A DNA stretch of 5,720 nt from Bacteroidales bacterium (GTDB lineage: Bacteria; Bacteroidota; Bacteroidia; Bacteroidales; VadinHA17), in assembly GCA_016936695.1 (NCBI GenBank), contig JAFGXK010000016.1, positions 1 to 5,720 on the forward strand. Direction: 5' to 3'. The notes under the pieces are model-generated. The model saw nothing but the letters and a program-made list of their open reading frames with translations. It was not told the origin of the DNA and ran no database searches. A program made the position numbers and the translations under genes. Within the stretch, counting starts at the first letter, position 1. The number at the start of each line of letters is the position of its first letter. Of the stretch, positions 1 through 5,720 are shown piece after piece.

Positions 1-1
1 A

Positions 2-3000
2 GAGAATGTTTTTGAGAAGAAGGGGACCAGACTGCCTGTGATGGTCTCAGGGACTATTACCGATGCAAGCGGACGGACTCTGACAGGTCAGACTTTGGAG
101 GCATTTCTTATATCTGTTTCACATTTTCCTCTTTTCAGTATAGGGTTGAACTGTGCCCTCGGGGCTGATCAGCTCAGGCCCTTTATTCAGGAACTGTCTG
201 CCAAAGCGGGATTTTATGTTTCTGTACATCCCAATGCAGGACTTCCTGATCAGTTTGGTGAATACAATCAGTCGGCTGAATACATGGCTTCGGTAGTTGA
301 AGATTTTATGAAAGAAGGGTGGGTGAACATTGCCGGGGGATGCTGCGGAACAACTCCCCTTCATATCAGAAAAATTGCCGGACTGGCAAAGAAATACATG
401 CCACGGCAAAAACCTGAAATTAAAAGATATACAAGGCTAAGCGGACTGGAAGCCCTGACAATAACACCTGAGACGAATTTTGTGAATATTGGTGAGAGGA
501 CCAATGTATCGGGTTCATTGAAATTTGCAAGGCTGATAAGAGAAGAAAAATACCCGGAAGCACTTGCCATTGCCAGGAATCAGGTTGATGGTGGTGCACA
601 GATAATAGATATTTGCATGGATGAAGCCATGCTCGATTCCGAAAAGGTAATGGTGAAATTCGTCAATCTCATTATGGCCGAACCCGATATAGCAAAGTTG
701 CCGTTGATGATCGATTCCTCGAAGTGGAGTGTAATAACATCAGCTTTGAAATGCATACAGGGGAAATCGGTTGTCAATTCAATAAGCCTGAAGGAAGGAG
801 AAGAAATATTTCTTGAACATGCAGGTGAGATAAGAAAATATGGAGCGGCAGCCGTTGTAATGCTTTTCGATGAAAAAGGACAGGCCGATACTTACGAGAG
901 GCGTATTGAAGTTGCTGAAAGGTCATATCGTCTTCTTGTCGACAGGATAGGATTTCCTCCGGAAGATATAGTTTTTGATCCCAATGTTCTTGCGGTAGCG
1001 ACCGGAATTGAGGAACATAATAATTATGCAGTCAATTTCATAAAGGCAACCGGATGGATAAAGGAGAACCTGCCGTCAGCGAAAGTGAGCGGGGGTATCA
1101 GTAACCTTTCGTTTTCGTTCAGAGGTATTGATAAGGTGAGGGAAGCGATGCATTCGGCATTTTTGTACCATGCCATAAATGCCGGACTTGATATGGCAAT
1201 AGTAAACCCGGGAATGTTACAGGTTTATAGCGAGATACCTCCCGATCTCCTTCAACTTACAGAGGATGTTATCCTTAATCGCAGGAAAGATGCCACCGAA
1301 AGGCTTGTAAAGTTTGCAGAAGGAATAAAAAGTGAAGGGAAGAAAGAAGAGAAAAGCGACGAATGGCGTAAGATGCCGGTTGTCGAAAGGATAAGGCACT
1401 CACTGATAAGAGGGATCGATGAGTATATTGAACAGGATGTTGAGGAAGCCAGACCCGATTTTTCAAGATCGATAGAACTTATTGAAGGACCGCTGATGGG
1501 AGGTATGAATGAAGTAGGGGATTTGTTCGGTTCGGGTAAGATGTTTCTGCCTCAGGTCGTTAAAAGTGCGAGGGTGATGAAAAAGGCCGTATCGAAACTT
1601 GCACCATATATTGAACAGGAGAGTAAAGGTGAAGAAAAAAAGAATGCAGGCAAAATAGTTCTTGCAACCGTTAAGGGTGACGTACATGATATAGGGAAAA
1701 ATATAGTTGGTGTTGTCCTTTCTTGCAACAGCTATGAGGTGACTGACCTTGGTGTGATGACCTCTTCGGACAGGATAATTGATACTGCGCTTACTGAGAA
1801 GGCGGATTTCATTGGTTTAAGCGGACTTATTACCCCGTCGCTTGAAGAGATGGTTCATGTTGCTTCGGAAATGGAGAGAAGAAAAGTGGGAATCCCGTTG
1901 CTGATAGGAGGCGCTACAACATCGGAGATCCATACTGCAGTAAAAATATCTCCAAAATATTCAGGTCCGGTAATTCATGTAAAAGATGCTTCCAGGGCAG
2001 CAGGTGTTCTCTCTTCACTTCTCAGGGACGAAAAAGAACAATATGTTAAAGGGATCAATGAAAAATATCTCAGACTGAGAGAAGAGCATAATGCAAGGTA
2101 TACGGAAAGGAAGCTTCTCTCATTAACAGATGCAAGACAGAACAGGCTGCTTACAGTCTGGGAAGATGAGAGTATCTTTCAGCCTCTTGAACCGGGCTAC
2201 AATATAATTGATGAGATTGACCTGAATGAACTGACCAGGTATATTGACTGGACATTCTTTTTCTTCGGCTGGAAGCTGACAGGTAAATATCCTGCTGTTT
2301 TGAAGGATCCGGTAAAAGGACCAGAAGCTGTGAAGCTGTATAATGATGGACAGATCTTCATTAAGGAAATAATTGATAACCGGCTTATTTCTGCAAAAGC
2401 TGTTTTCGGTCTCTATCCTGCTGCTTCGGATGGCGATGATATAATTGTTTTTTCAGATAAAGAAGGTACACGGGGAGATATTTTTCTCAGGTTTTTAAGG
2501 AATCAGGAGCTTAAAGAACCAGGTGTACCCAATCTCTGTTTATCGGATTATATTGCTCCTGCTTCATCAGGAATTAAGGACAACATAGGTCTTTTTGTAG
2601 TCACTGCCGGTATAGATGAGCTGAAGTATGAGAAATACAGGGATGATGATTATGCCTCTATAATGATAAGGATGTTAAGTGACCGCTTTGCGGAGGCTGC
2701 TGCCGAATGGTTGCATGAAAGGATAAGGAAGGAATTCTGGGGTTATGCCGCCGGTGAATCTCTGACGGTTGAGGAGATGCTTGCAGTGAAATACAGAGGA
2801 ATAAGACCTGCTCCGGGTTATCCTGCCTGTCCCGATCATACGGAAAAAAGAGTATTGTTCGATATTCTTGATGCAGAAAATGCAATAGGTGCCGGTCTTA
2901 CCGAAAACTTCGCCATGACACCGCCGGCAGCTGTCAGCGGATATGTATTTTCTCATCCTGCTGCAACATATTTTAATGTCGGGAAGATCGGAAAGGATCA

Positions 3001-3073
3001 GCTGAAGGATTATGCAGAAAGAAAAAAAATGAGTATTGATGAGGCAGCCAGATGGCTTGCCACTAATCTGTGA
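2..3073 (+). CDS. metH: Cobalamin-dependent methionine synthase (5-methyltetrahydrofolate--homocysteine methyltransferase), 5' end outside the window
   Basis: MetH transfers the methyl group of 5-methyl-THF via cobalamin to homocysteine, giving methionine and THF in the cytosol. The frame is open to the left edge, so the gene is cut by the window; 1023 residues are visible (numbered from base 2). The GTG at 38 is an internal valine in the conserved LPVMVSGTITDASGRTL stretch, not a start. By offset from E. coli MetH (1227 aa), roughly 196 N-terminal residues are missing. Visible domains: the end of the homocysteine domain with all three zinc cysteines (C51 in GLNCALG, C114-C115 in GGCCGTTP); the pterin-binding domain from about 157 (NFVNIGERTN); the cobalamin cap at about 457-540 (FLPQVVKSARVMKKAV); the B12 domain with D560-x-H562-x-x-G565 and S607 in LSGLITPS; and the SAM-binding activation domain at about 734-1023, with R935 in RPAPGYPACPDHTEK. 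All key residues are present, with no frameshift. The stop lies 10 bp before metF, suggesting co-transcription. Confidence 0.98.
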   Translation, partial: ENVFEKKGTRLPVMVSGTITDASGRTLTGQTLEAFLISVSHFPLFSIGLNCALGADQLRPFIQELSAKAGFYVSVHPNAGLPDQFGEYNQSAEYMASVVEDFMKEGWVNIAGGCCGTTPLHIRKIAGLAKKYMPRQKPEIKRYTRLSGLEALTITPETNFVNIGERTNVSGSLKFARLIREEKYPEALAIARNQVDGGAQIIDICMDEAMLDSEKVMVKFVNLIMAEPDIAKLPLMIDSSKWSVITSALKCIQGKSVVNSISLKEGEEIFLEHAGEIRKYGAAAVVMLFDEKGQADTYERRIEVAERSYRLLVDRIGFPPEDIVFDPNVLAVATGIEEHNNYAVNFIKATGWIKENLPSAKVSGGISNLSFSFRGIDKVREAMHSAFLYHAINAGLDMAIVNPGMLQVYSEIPPDLLQLTEDVILNRRKDATERLVKFAEGIKSEGKKEEKSDEWRKMPVVERIRHSLIRGIDEYIEQDVEEARPDFSRSIELIEGPLMGGMNEVGDLFGSGKMFLPQVVKSARVMKKAVSKLAPYIEQESKGEEKKNAGKIVLATVKGDVHDIGKNIVGVVLSCNSYEVTDLGVMTSSDRIIDTALTEKADFIGLSGLITPSLEEMVHVASEMERRKVGIPLLIGGATTSEIHTAVKISPKYSGPVIHVKDASRAAGVLSSLLRDEKEQYVKGINEKYLRLREEHNARYTERKLLSLTDARQNRLLTVWEDESIFQPLEPGYNIIDEIDLNELTRYIDWTFFFFGWKLTGKYPAVLKDPVKGPEAVKLYNDGQIFIKEIIDNRLISAKAVFGLYPAASDGDDIIVFSDKEGTRGDIFLRFLRNQELKEPGVPNLCLSDYIAPASSGIKDNIGLFVVTAGIDELKYEKYRDDDYASIMIRMLSDRFAEAAAEWLHERIRKEFWGYAAGESLTVEEMLAVKYRGIRPAPGYPACPDHTEKRVLFDILDAENAIGAGLTENFAMTPPAAVSGYVFSHPAATYFNVGKIGKDQLKDYAERKKMSIDEAARWLATNL

Positions 3074-3083
3074 TTATCGAAAT

Positions 3084-4037
3084 ATGAGTGTTATTGACAA
3101 ACTGAAAAGTGCCAGGGGACCGCTGTTCACCTTCGAACTTCTTCCTCCGCTTAAAGGGCACAGCATTGAAAGGATTTATGCTACAATCGACAGGCTTCTG
3201 GAATTTAAACCTGCTTATATAAATTTCACATCGCATCGTAATGAAATATCCTATAAAGAAAGGTCTGACGGTTTGCTTGAGAAAAGGATTACAAGGCTTC
3301 GTCCCGGGACCATTGCCCTTTCGGCCGCTGTGAAGTATAAGTATAATATAACGGTTGTGCCTCATATTCTATGCGGAGGATTCACAAAAGAAGAGACGGA
3401 GAATGTACTTATCGAGATGAACTTCCTGAATATTGATGACGTACTTGCTCTTCGCGGTGATCCGCAAAGAGGGAGCAGAATATTCATTCCTGAGAAAGAT
3501 GGTCACAGATATACCGCGGAGCTGGTAACCCAGATAGCCAATATGAATAAGGGAAAATACCTGGAGGAGTCCCTTGTGGATACTTCACCGACAAACTTTT
3601 GTATCGGTGTGGCAGGATACTCTGAAAAACATTCCGAAGCACCCAACATGCTTTCGGATATTGAAAATCTGAAACGAAAGATTGATGCGGGTGCACATTA
3701 TGTAGTGACCCAGATGTTTTTCGATAACGAAAAATTCTTCAGGTTCAGGGATCAATGTAAAAAAGCGGGAATTGATGTCCCGGTAATTGCCGGCTTAAAG
3801 CCTGTATCGGCCATGAATGACATCAGAATGCTGCCTCAGACTTTTCATATAGATCTGCCTGACGACCTGGTGAAGGCAGTTCAGAAATGCACTACTGATG
3901 CAGAAGCCCGTGAAGTCGGTATTGAATGGGCCTCAATGCAGTCAAAGGAGCTTATCAAAGCCGCTGTCCCGGGAATTCATTACTACACACTGGGGCGCTC
4001 GGATAATATTGCAAGGATTGTGGAAGCTTCGTTCTGA
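3084..4037 (+). CDS. metF: 5,10-methylenetetrahydrofolate reductase (MetF)
   Basis: This FAD-dependent cytosolic enzyme reduces 5,10-methylene-THF to 5-methyl-THF, the methyl donor used by MetH. The product is 317 residues, against 296 in E. coli. Family motifs: FELLPP near the N terminus (E18, matching the catalytic Glu28 of E. coli), ALRGD with D126 (matching Asp120, which contacts the flavin), GVAGYSEKH at 175-183, and DAGAHYVVTQMFFD with Q210 (matching Gln183). The distance from D126 to Q210 is about 21 residues longer than in E. coli, giving an insert around residues 128-170. The ATG at 3084 is preferred because the protein from there (MSVIDKLKSARGPLF) begins like other MetF proteins. 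An in-frame ATG at 3036 would add 16 unconserved residues and overlap metH by 38 bp. No Shine-Dalgarno sequence precedes 3084, as is common in Bacteroidota. The 10-bp gap to metH points to one transcript. The electron donor (NADH, NADPH or another) cannot be read from the sequence. Confidence 0.97.
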   Translation: MSVIDKLKSARGPLFTFELLPPLKGHSIERIYATIDRLLEFKPAYINFTSHRNEISYKERSDGLLEKRITRLRPGTIALSAAVKYKYNITVVPHILCGGFTKEETENVLIEMNFLNIDDVLALRGDPQRGSRIFIPEKDGHRYTAELVTQIANMNKGKYLEESLVDTSPTNFCIGVAGYSEKHSEAPNMLSDIENLKRKIDAGAHYVVTQMFFDNEKFFRFRDQCKKAGIDVPVIAGLKPVSAMNDIRMLPQTFHIDLPDDLVKAVQKCTTDAEAREVGIEWASMQSKELIKAAVPGIHYYTLGRSDNIARIVEASF

Positions 4038-4044
4038 TACGCGG

Positions 4045-4082
4045 TGTCCCGGTCCCGCCTGAGGCGGGACTGCCCCCGGACA
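4045..4082 (+). terminator. GC-rich stem-loop just after metF; possible transcript 3' end
   Basis: Seven bases after the metF stop codon, a perfect 8-bp stem forms: GTCCCGCC (4052-4059), loop TGA, GGCGGGAC (4063-4070). An outer 5-bp pairing, TGTCC (4045-4049) with GGACA (4078-4082), can extend it across an uneven internal loop. Position and strength fit an mRNA 3' end or a stabilising hairpin. No T-run follows, so it is not a textbook intrinsic terminator. The same sequence is also part of the local repeat family, so the terminator role is inference. Confidence 0.4.
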
Positions 4083-4241
4083 GGCATTCTGCTAAACGTA
4101 ACAACCCCCGCCCCGCTGGAGGCGGGACTGCCCCCTGGAAGGGGGCTAAAGGCTTCAATGTTTACGTAATGTTGCAATATTTGCCCCCTTTCAGAGGGGT
4201 TGGGGGGTTATTGCAAGTTGCAGAATGTGCGGGACTGCCCC
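4061..4241 (+). repeat. Three direct copies of a GGCGGGACTGCCCC-type GC-rich repeat
   Basis: The 17-mer GAGGCGGGACTGCCCCC occurs identically at 4061-4077 and 4119-4135. A shorter third copy, GCGGGACTGCCCC, lies at 4229-4241. The first two copies form the 3' arm of a hairpin with a CCCGCC-type 5' arm: 8 bp and perfect at 4052-4070, weaker at 4107-4126. Copies this close in 180 bp of non-coding DNA indicate a dispersed or duplicated repeat unit rather than chance. No protein-coding function is suggested: open frames crossing the tract have no recognisable motifs. Confidence 0.85.
4085..4227. repeat. Pair of inverted repeat copies (REP/BIME-like) between convergent metF and metK
   Basis: The right copy (4181-4227), read on the minus strand, runs CATTCTGC, then AACCCCCC, CCCC, CTGAAAGGGGGC and AA. 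The left copy (4085-4149), read on the plus strand, has the same blocks in the same order: CATTCTGC at 4085-4092, AACCCCC at 4103-4109, CCCC at 4111-4114 and CTGGAAGGGGGC at 4135-4146. About 20 extra bases (4115-4134), carrying the GGCGGGACTGCCCC unit, interrupt it. The copies face each other across a spacer of about 30 bp with the palindrome TTACGTAA (4162-4169). Smaller hairpins lie inside: GCCCCC/GGGGGC (4130-4135/4141-4146), CCCCT/AGGGG (4185-4189/4195-4199) and TTGCAATA/TATTGCAA (4172-4179/4209-4216). The structure is seen directly; calling it REP/BIME-like is inference. It may also help end transcription from both sides. Confidence 0.75.
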
Positions 4242-4261
4242 TGCCACGAGGCTTTCATATG

Positions 4262-5605
4262 TTACATTTTGAAGGCCTTCTTGATTTTATCTACGTAATC
4301 CAGCTTTTCCCAGGCAAAGAATTCAACCTTTTTCATCCAGCCCTTTTTGCCGTTGTCATTAAGAGGTCTTGGTTTGCTTCCGGGTACTTCATAATAGACC
4401 TCTATATCCCTGACATAGTTATCGCGTCCAAAATGTCCGTATGAGGCGGTTTGAAGGAATATGGGATTTTTTAGTCCCAGCCGGTTTATTATAGAATACG
4501 GGCGCAGGTCAAAAAGCTTTTGTACTTTTTCGGCGATCACCCCGTCGGTGAGGGTTATTCCTTTGTTATCCCTGACGTGTGCAGTGCCGAATGTATTTAT
4601 ATAGAAACCAACCGGATCAGCCACACCTATTGCATAAGCCACCTGAATGAGTGCCTGGTCGCATACACCGGCGGCAACAAGGTTTTTGGCAATATGACGC
4701 GAGGCATAGGCTGCTGATCTGTCGACTTTTGAAGGATCCTTACCCGAAAAAGCGCCTCCGCCATGTGCACCATGACCTCCATAAGTGTCGATAATGATCT
4801 TTCGGCCGGTAAGTCCGGTATCTCCGTGAGGACCCCCGATAACGAACTTACCTGTCGGGTTTACGAGAAGACGTGTGTCCTCCTTAAAAAGTTCTCTCAC
4901 TCTTGCCGGAAGAGATTTTTTGACCCTGGGATAGAGATATTTCTTCAGATCGTCGGATATCTGCTTTTGCATAGCTTTTTCTGCAAATTTTTCCGATGCA
5001 TGCGATTTGTTTTTGGGTAGCACAAATTCATCATGCTGGGTGCTGATAACTATTGTGTCAATACGAACAGGTTTATTATTATCGTCATATTCGATCGTTA
5101 CCTGGGATTTTGAATCGGGACGCAGGTATTTCATCTGTTTACCTTCGCGCCTGATGGCTGCCAGTTCTTCTAAAAGACGATGTGCCAGCTCGATGCTCAG
5201 CGGCATACTGTTGTCCATTTCGCGACATGCATAGCCGAACATCATTCCCTGGTCGCCTGCTCCCTGTTCTTCGGGTTTTTCACGAAGAACACCCTGGCGA
5301 ATATCAGATGACTGTTCGTGTATTGTAGATATGACACCGCATGAGTCGCTATCGAAACGGTATTCCGCTTTTGTATATCCTATGTCGCGGATAACCCTTC
5401 TTGCGGTTTCCTGAACATCAACCCATCCGGAAGTCTGAACTTCCCCTCCGCATACAACAAGACCTGTTGTTACAAATGTTTCGCATGCCACCTTGGATTC
5501 GGGATCCCATTTTAAAAATTCATCAAGCAGTGCATCCGAGATCTGGTCGGCAACCTTGTCGGGATGCCCTTCTGATACTGATTCTGAAGTAAATAAATAA
5601 CTCAT
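4262..5605 (-). CDS. metK: S-adenosylmethionine synthetase (methionine adenosyltransferase)
   Basis: MetK makes SAM from methionine and ATP, releasing phosphate and pyrophosphate; it is a cytosolic oligomer. The product is 447 residues, against 384 in E. coli. Motifs: SESVSEGHPDK with H14 and D16 (ATP/Mg2+ site), the HEQSSDIRQGV gating loop (96-106), GAGDQG (115-120, D118), LRPDSKSQVT with K166, NPTGKFVIGGPHGDTGLTGRK (249-269), GGGAFSGKDPSKVD (282-295, P-loop-like phosphate site) and SYGHFGRD (388-395). All are intact. Extra length comes from a roughly 22-residue longer, Lys-rich segment between STQH (188-191) and LLVNPTG (246-252), and from a C-terminal tail of about 40 residues after 400 with GWMKKVEFFAWEKLDYVDKI. 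I recall both from Bacteroidota MetK. The start at 5605 puts MSYLFTSESVSEGHPDK exactly at the family N terminus. No Shine-Dalgarno sequence precedes it. The gene converges on metH-metF and has its own upstream region. Confidence 0.98.
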   Translation of the reverse strand: MSYLFTSESVSEGHPDKVADQISDALLDEFLKWDPESKVACETFVTTGLVVCGGEVQTSGWVDVQETARRVIRDIGYTKAEYRFDSDSCGVISTIHEQSSDIRQGVLREKPEEQGAGDQGMMFGYACREMDNSMPLSIELAHRLLEELAAIRREGKQMKYLRPDSKSQVTIEYDDNNKPVRIDTIVISTQHDEFVLPKNKSHASEKFAEKAMQKQISDDLKKYLYPRVKKSLPARVRELFKEDTRLLVNPTGKFVIGGPHGDTGLTGRKIIIDTYGGHGAHGGGAFSGKDPSKVDRSAAYASRHIAKNLVAAGVCDQALIQVAYAIGVADPVGFYINTFGTAHVRDNKGITLTDGVIAEKVQKLFDLRPYSIINRLGLKNPIFLQTASYGHFGRDNYVRDIEVYYEVPGSKPRPLNDNGKKGWMKKVEFFAWEKLDYVDKIKKAFKM

Positions 5606-5639
5606 AGTTTTAAAGTAGTTAGAATGTTTATTTAAGTAT

Positions 5640-5700
5640 TTAGAGTACTTAGAGTATTTAGAGTACTTAGAGTCTTTAGAGTACTTGAATTTTAGAGTAA
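5640..5700. repeat. 9-bp tandem repeat (TTAGAGTAC) with 18-bp higher-order period upstream of metK
   Basis: Five consecutive 9-bp units fill 5640-5684: TTAGAGTAC, TTAGAGTAT, TTAGAGTAC, TTAGAGTCT, TTAGAGTAC. A degenerate stretch follows, then one more unit-like TTAGAGTAA at 5692-5700. Odd and even units differ, so the true period is 18 bp, with the palindrome AGTACT recurring at 5644, 5662 and 5680. Weaker relatives (TTAGAATG near 5619, TTAAGTAT at 5632-5639) suggest older decayed copies towards metK. The array ends 35-40 bp before the metK start codon, so it lies in the metK promoter or 5' leader. No open frame of note crosses it. It could be a slippage-prone satellite or a set of spaced binding sites; the sequence alone does not decide. 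Confidence 0.85.
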
Positions 5701-5720
5701 AAACAACATTAAGTTTACAA

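Noticed and set aside
38..43. GTG-ATG at 38-43 as a metH start codon
   Set aside because: The frame is open upstream to base 2, and the residues before it (ENVFEKKGTRLP) continue the known homocysteine-domain sequence, so the gene simply runs off the window edge.
3036..3083. Upstream in-frame ATG (3036) as the metF start
   Set aside because: It would add 16 residues with no family resemblance and overlap metH by 38 bp. The protein from 3084 begins like other MetF proteins.
3955..4177. Two minus-strand open frames of about 65 codons over the metF end and the repeat tract
   Set aside because: Their Pro/Gly/Arg-rich sequences are by-products of the GC-rich repeats, and they overlap metF antisense.
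4169..4444. Open frame of 91 codons on the plus strand across the repeat tract and the metK 3' end
   Set aside because: It is antisense to metK over most of its length, begins inside the palindromic repeats and has no recognisable motif.
5640..5700. CRISPR array
   Set aside because: The 9-bp units are directly adjacent with no spacers, and no cas gene is present.
5704..5711. Minus-strand TAATGTTG as a Bacteroidota -7 promoter box (TAnnTTTG) for metK
   Set aside because: It has one mismatch, and the partner -33 TTTG box would lie beyond the window end, so it cannot be supported in such AT-rich DNA.
5606..5720. SAM riboswitch in the metK leader
   Set aside because: Within the visible 115 bases I see only short AT-rich repeats. 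There are no conserved SAM-I or SAM-II style helices with GC-rich stems.

Overview
The window reads as a stretch of ordinary chromosome from a Bacteroidota bacterium, most likely Bacteroidales-like. This rests on three things. The MetH, MetF and MetK proteins have a Bacteroidota flavour, including a longer MetK with an internal insert and a C-terminal extension. Neither visible start codon (metF, metK) has a Shine-Dalgarno sequence. The intergenic DNA carries G/C-run palindromes and short AT-rich tandem repeats. The lineage call is inference from remembered family features, not from a search.

Layout: bases 2-3073 (+) hold the 3' five-sixths of metH, the cobalamin-dependent methionine synthase, cut by the window's left edge. 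Ten bases later metF (3084-4037, +), methylenetetrahydrofolate reductase, follows in what looks like the same transcript. A 224-bp gap (4038-4261) separates metF from the convergent metK (4262-5605, minus), methionine adenosyltransferase. The gap is packed with GC-rich hairpins and a pair of inverted repeat copies. Upstream of metK (5606-5720) the DNA is AT-rich and holds a 9-bp tandem repeat with an 18-bp higher-order period.

Together the three enzymes form the core of the activated-methyl cycle. MetF reduces 5,10-methylene-THF to 5-methyl-THF. MetH passes that methyl group through cobalamin to homocysteine to make methionine. MetK activates methionine with ATP to S-adenosylmethionine (SAM). 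SAM is also the methyl donor that reactivates oxidised MetH through its C-terminal domain.

I found no new enzymatic or defence system here. All three proteins keep their key motifs and show no frameshift. The parts that deserve a second look are the two non-coding tracts: the compound inverted repeat between metF and metK, and the hierarchical tandem repeat in front of metK. I see no tRNA, rRNA, CRISPR array, transposase or recognisable SAM riboswitch.
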